DNA of 64,000 nt from assembly GCF_023502345.1 (NCBI RefSeq), contig NZ_JAMFLX010000023.1, positions 18,526 to 82,525 on the forward strand, in the 5' to 3' direction. Within the stretch, counting starts at the first letter, position 1, and each line of letters starts with the position of its first letter. Below the pieces are notes generated by a model. That model had not been told where the DNA came from, did not search any database, and worked only from the letters and a program-made list of their open reading frames with translations. The DNA comes from Parendozoicomonas callyspongiae (GTDB lineage Bacteria > Pseudomonadota > Gammaproteobacteria > Pseudomonadales > Endozoicomonadaceae). The position numbers were made by a program, and so were the translations under genes. Below, piece after piece: positions 63,958 to 64,000 of the stretch.

Positions 63958-64000
63958 ATGCAACGCTTTTGTGGTTTTGATTCAAGAGTTGCTGCTGATT

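Overview
The window looks like a chromosomal segment of a gammaproteobacterium of the Oceanospirillales/Hahellales type. An Endozoicomonas-like, animal-associated marine symbiont is the best guess. Two things support this. First, a housekeeping backbone follows the gene order I remember from Pseudomonas around gyrA: yciK-mupP-ubiG-mtaD, gyrA, serC, pheA, hisC, a tyrA-aroA fusion, cmk, rpsA, ihfB, lapA-lapB, pyrF, uvrB and an aminotransferase. Second, the accessory genes (RTX repeat protein, low-complexity proteins with death-fold-like helical regions) resemble the host-interaction genes common in such symbionts. The taxonomic call is inference from gene content only.

Layout. 1-4605: the 3' part of a very large RTX/MARTX-like repeat protein. 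4892-7274: a secreted hypothetical protein and a uracil-type permease (uraA) whose Shine-Dalgarno lies in a predicted hairpin. 7388-12281: a MukBEF-like condensin operon (mksF-mksE-mksB) without the nuclease gene of Wadjet systems. 12385-15512: small membrane proteins and a cytochrome P450 lacking the usual I-helix acid. 15536-19103: an ammonium transporter fused to a degenerate GGDEF domain, and a tandem HAD phosphatase. 19233-22933: yciK, mupP, ubiG and mtaD. 23373-25946: gyrA.

The gyrA-to-pheA backbone is interrupted twice. A HipA-like kinase/DUF3037 pair lies between gyrA and serC (26016-27562). An ~11 kb module lies between serC and pheA (29016-39704). It holds a MurE-like ligase, a D,D-carboxypeptidase and an MFS exporter in one operon, a divergent LysR regulator, and a five-gene NikABCDE/Dpp-type importer. 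A nearly identical site upstream of both leftward operons suggests that the LysR protein controls them together.

40085-54200 is mostly housekeeping: aromatic amino acid and histidine synthesis, cmk, rpsA, ihfB, lapAB, pyrF, rfaH, uvrB and an aminotransferase. 54307-55160 has tRNA-Asn and three tandem tRNA-Val(GAC) genes around a small secreted helix-hairpin-helix protein. 55410-58544 carries a small hypothetical gene, a radical SAM protein with unusual cysteine spacing, msrC and a DsbA-family protein.

The last 5 kb (58814-63957) is the most unusual region. Two paralogous proteins have prion-like or proline-rich N-termini, and the DNA of the first contains telomere-like and other short tandem repeats. 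A third smaller protein follows. The C-terminal parts of the second protein, and much of the third, look like CARD/death-fold helical bundles. I propose that this is a family of host-signalling mimics or effectors. This rests on pattern recognition alone and has not been confirmed by any search.
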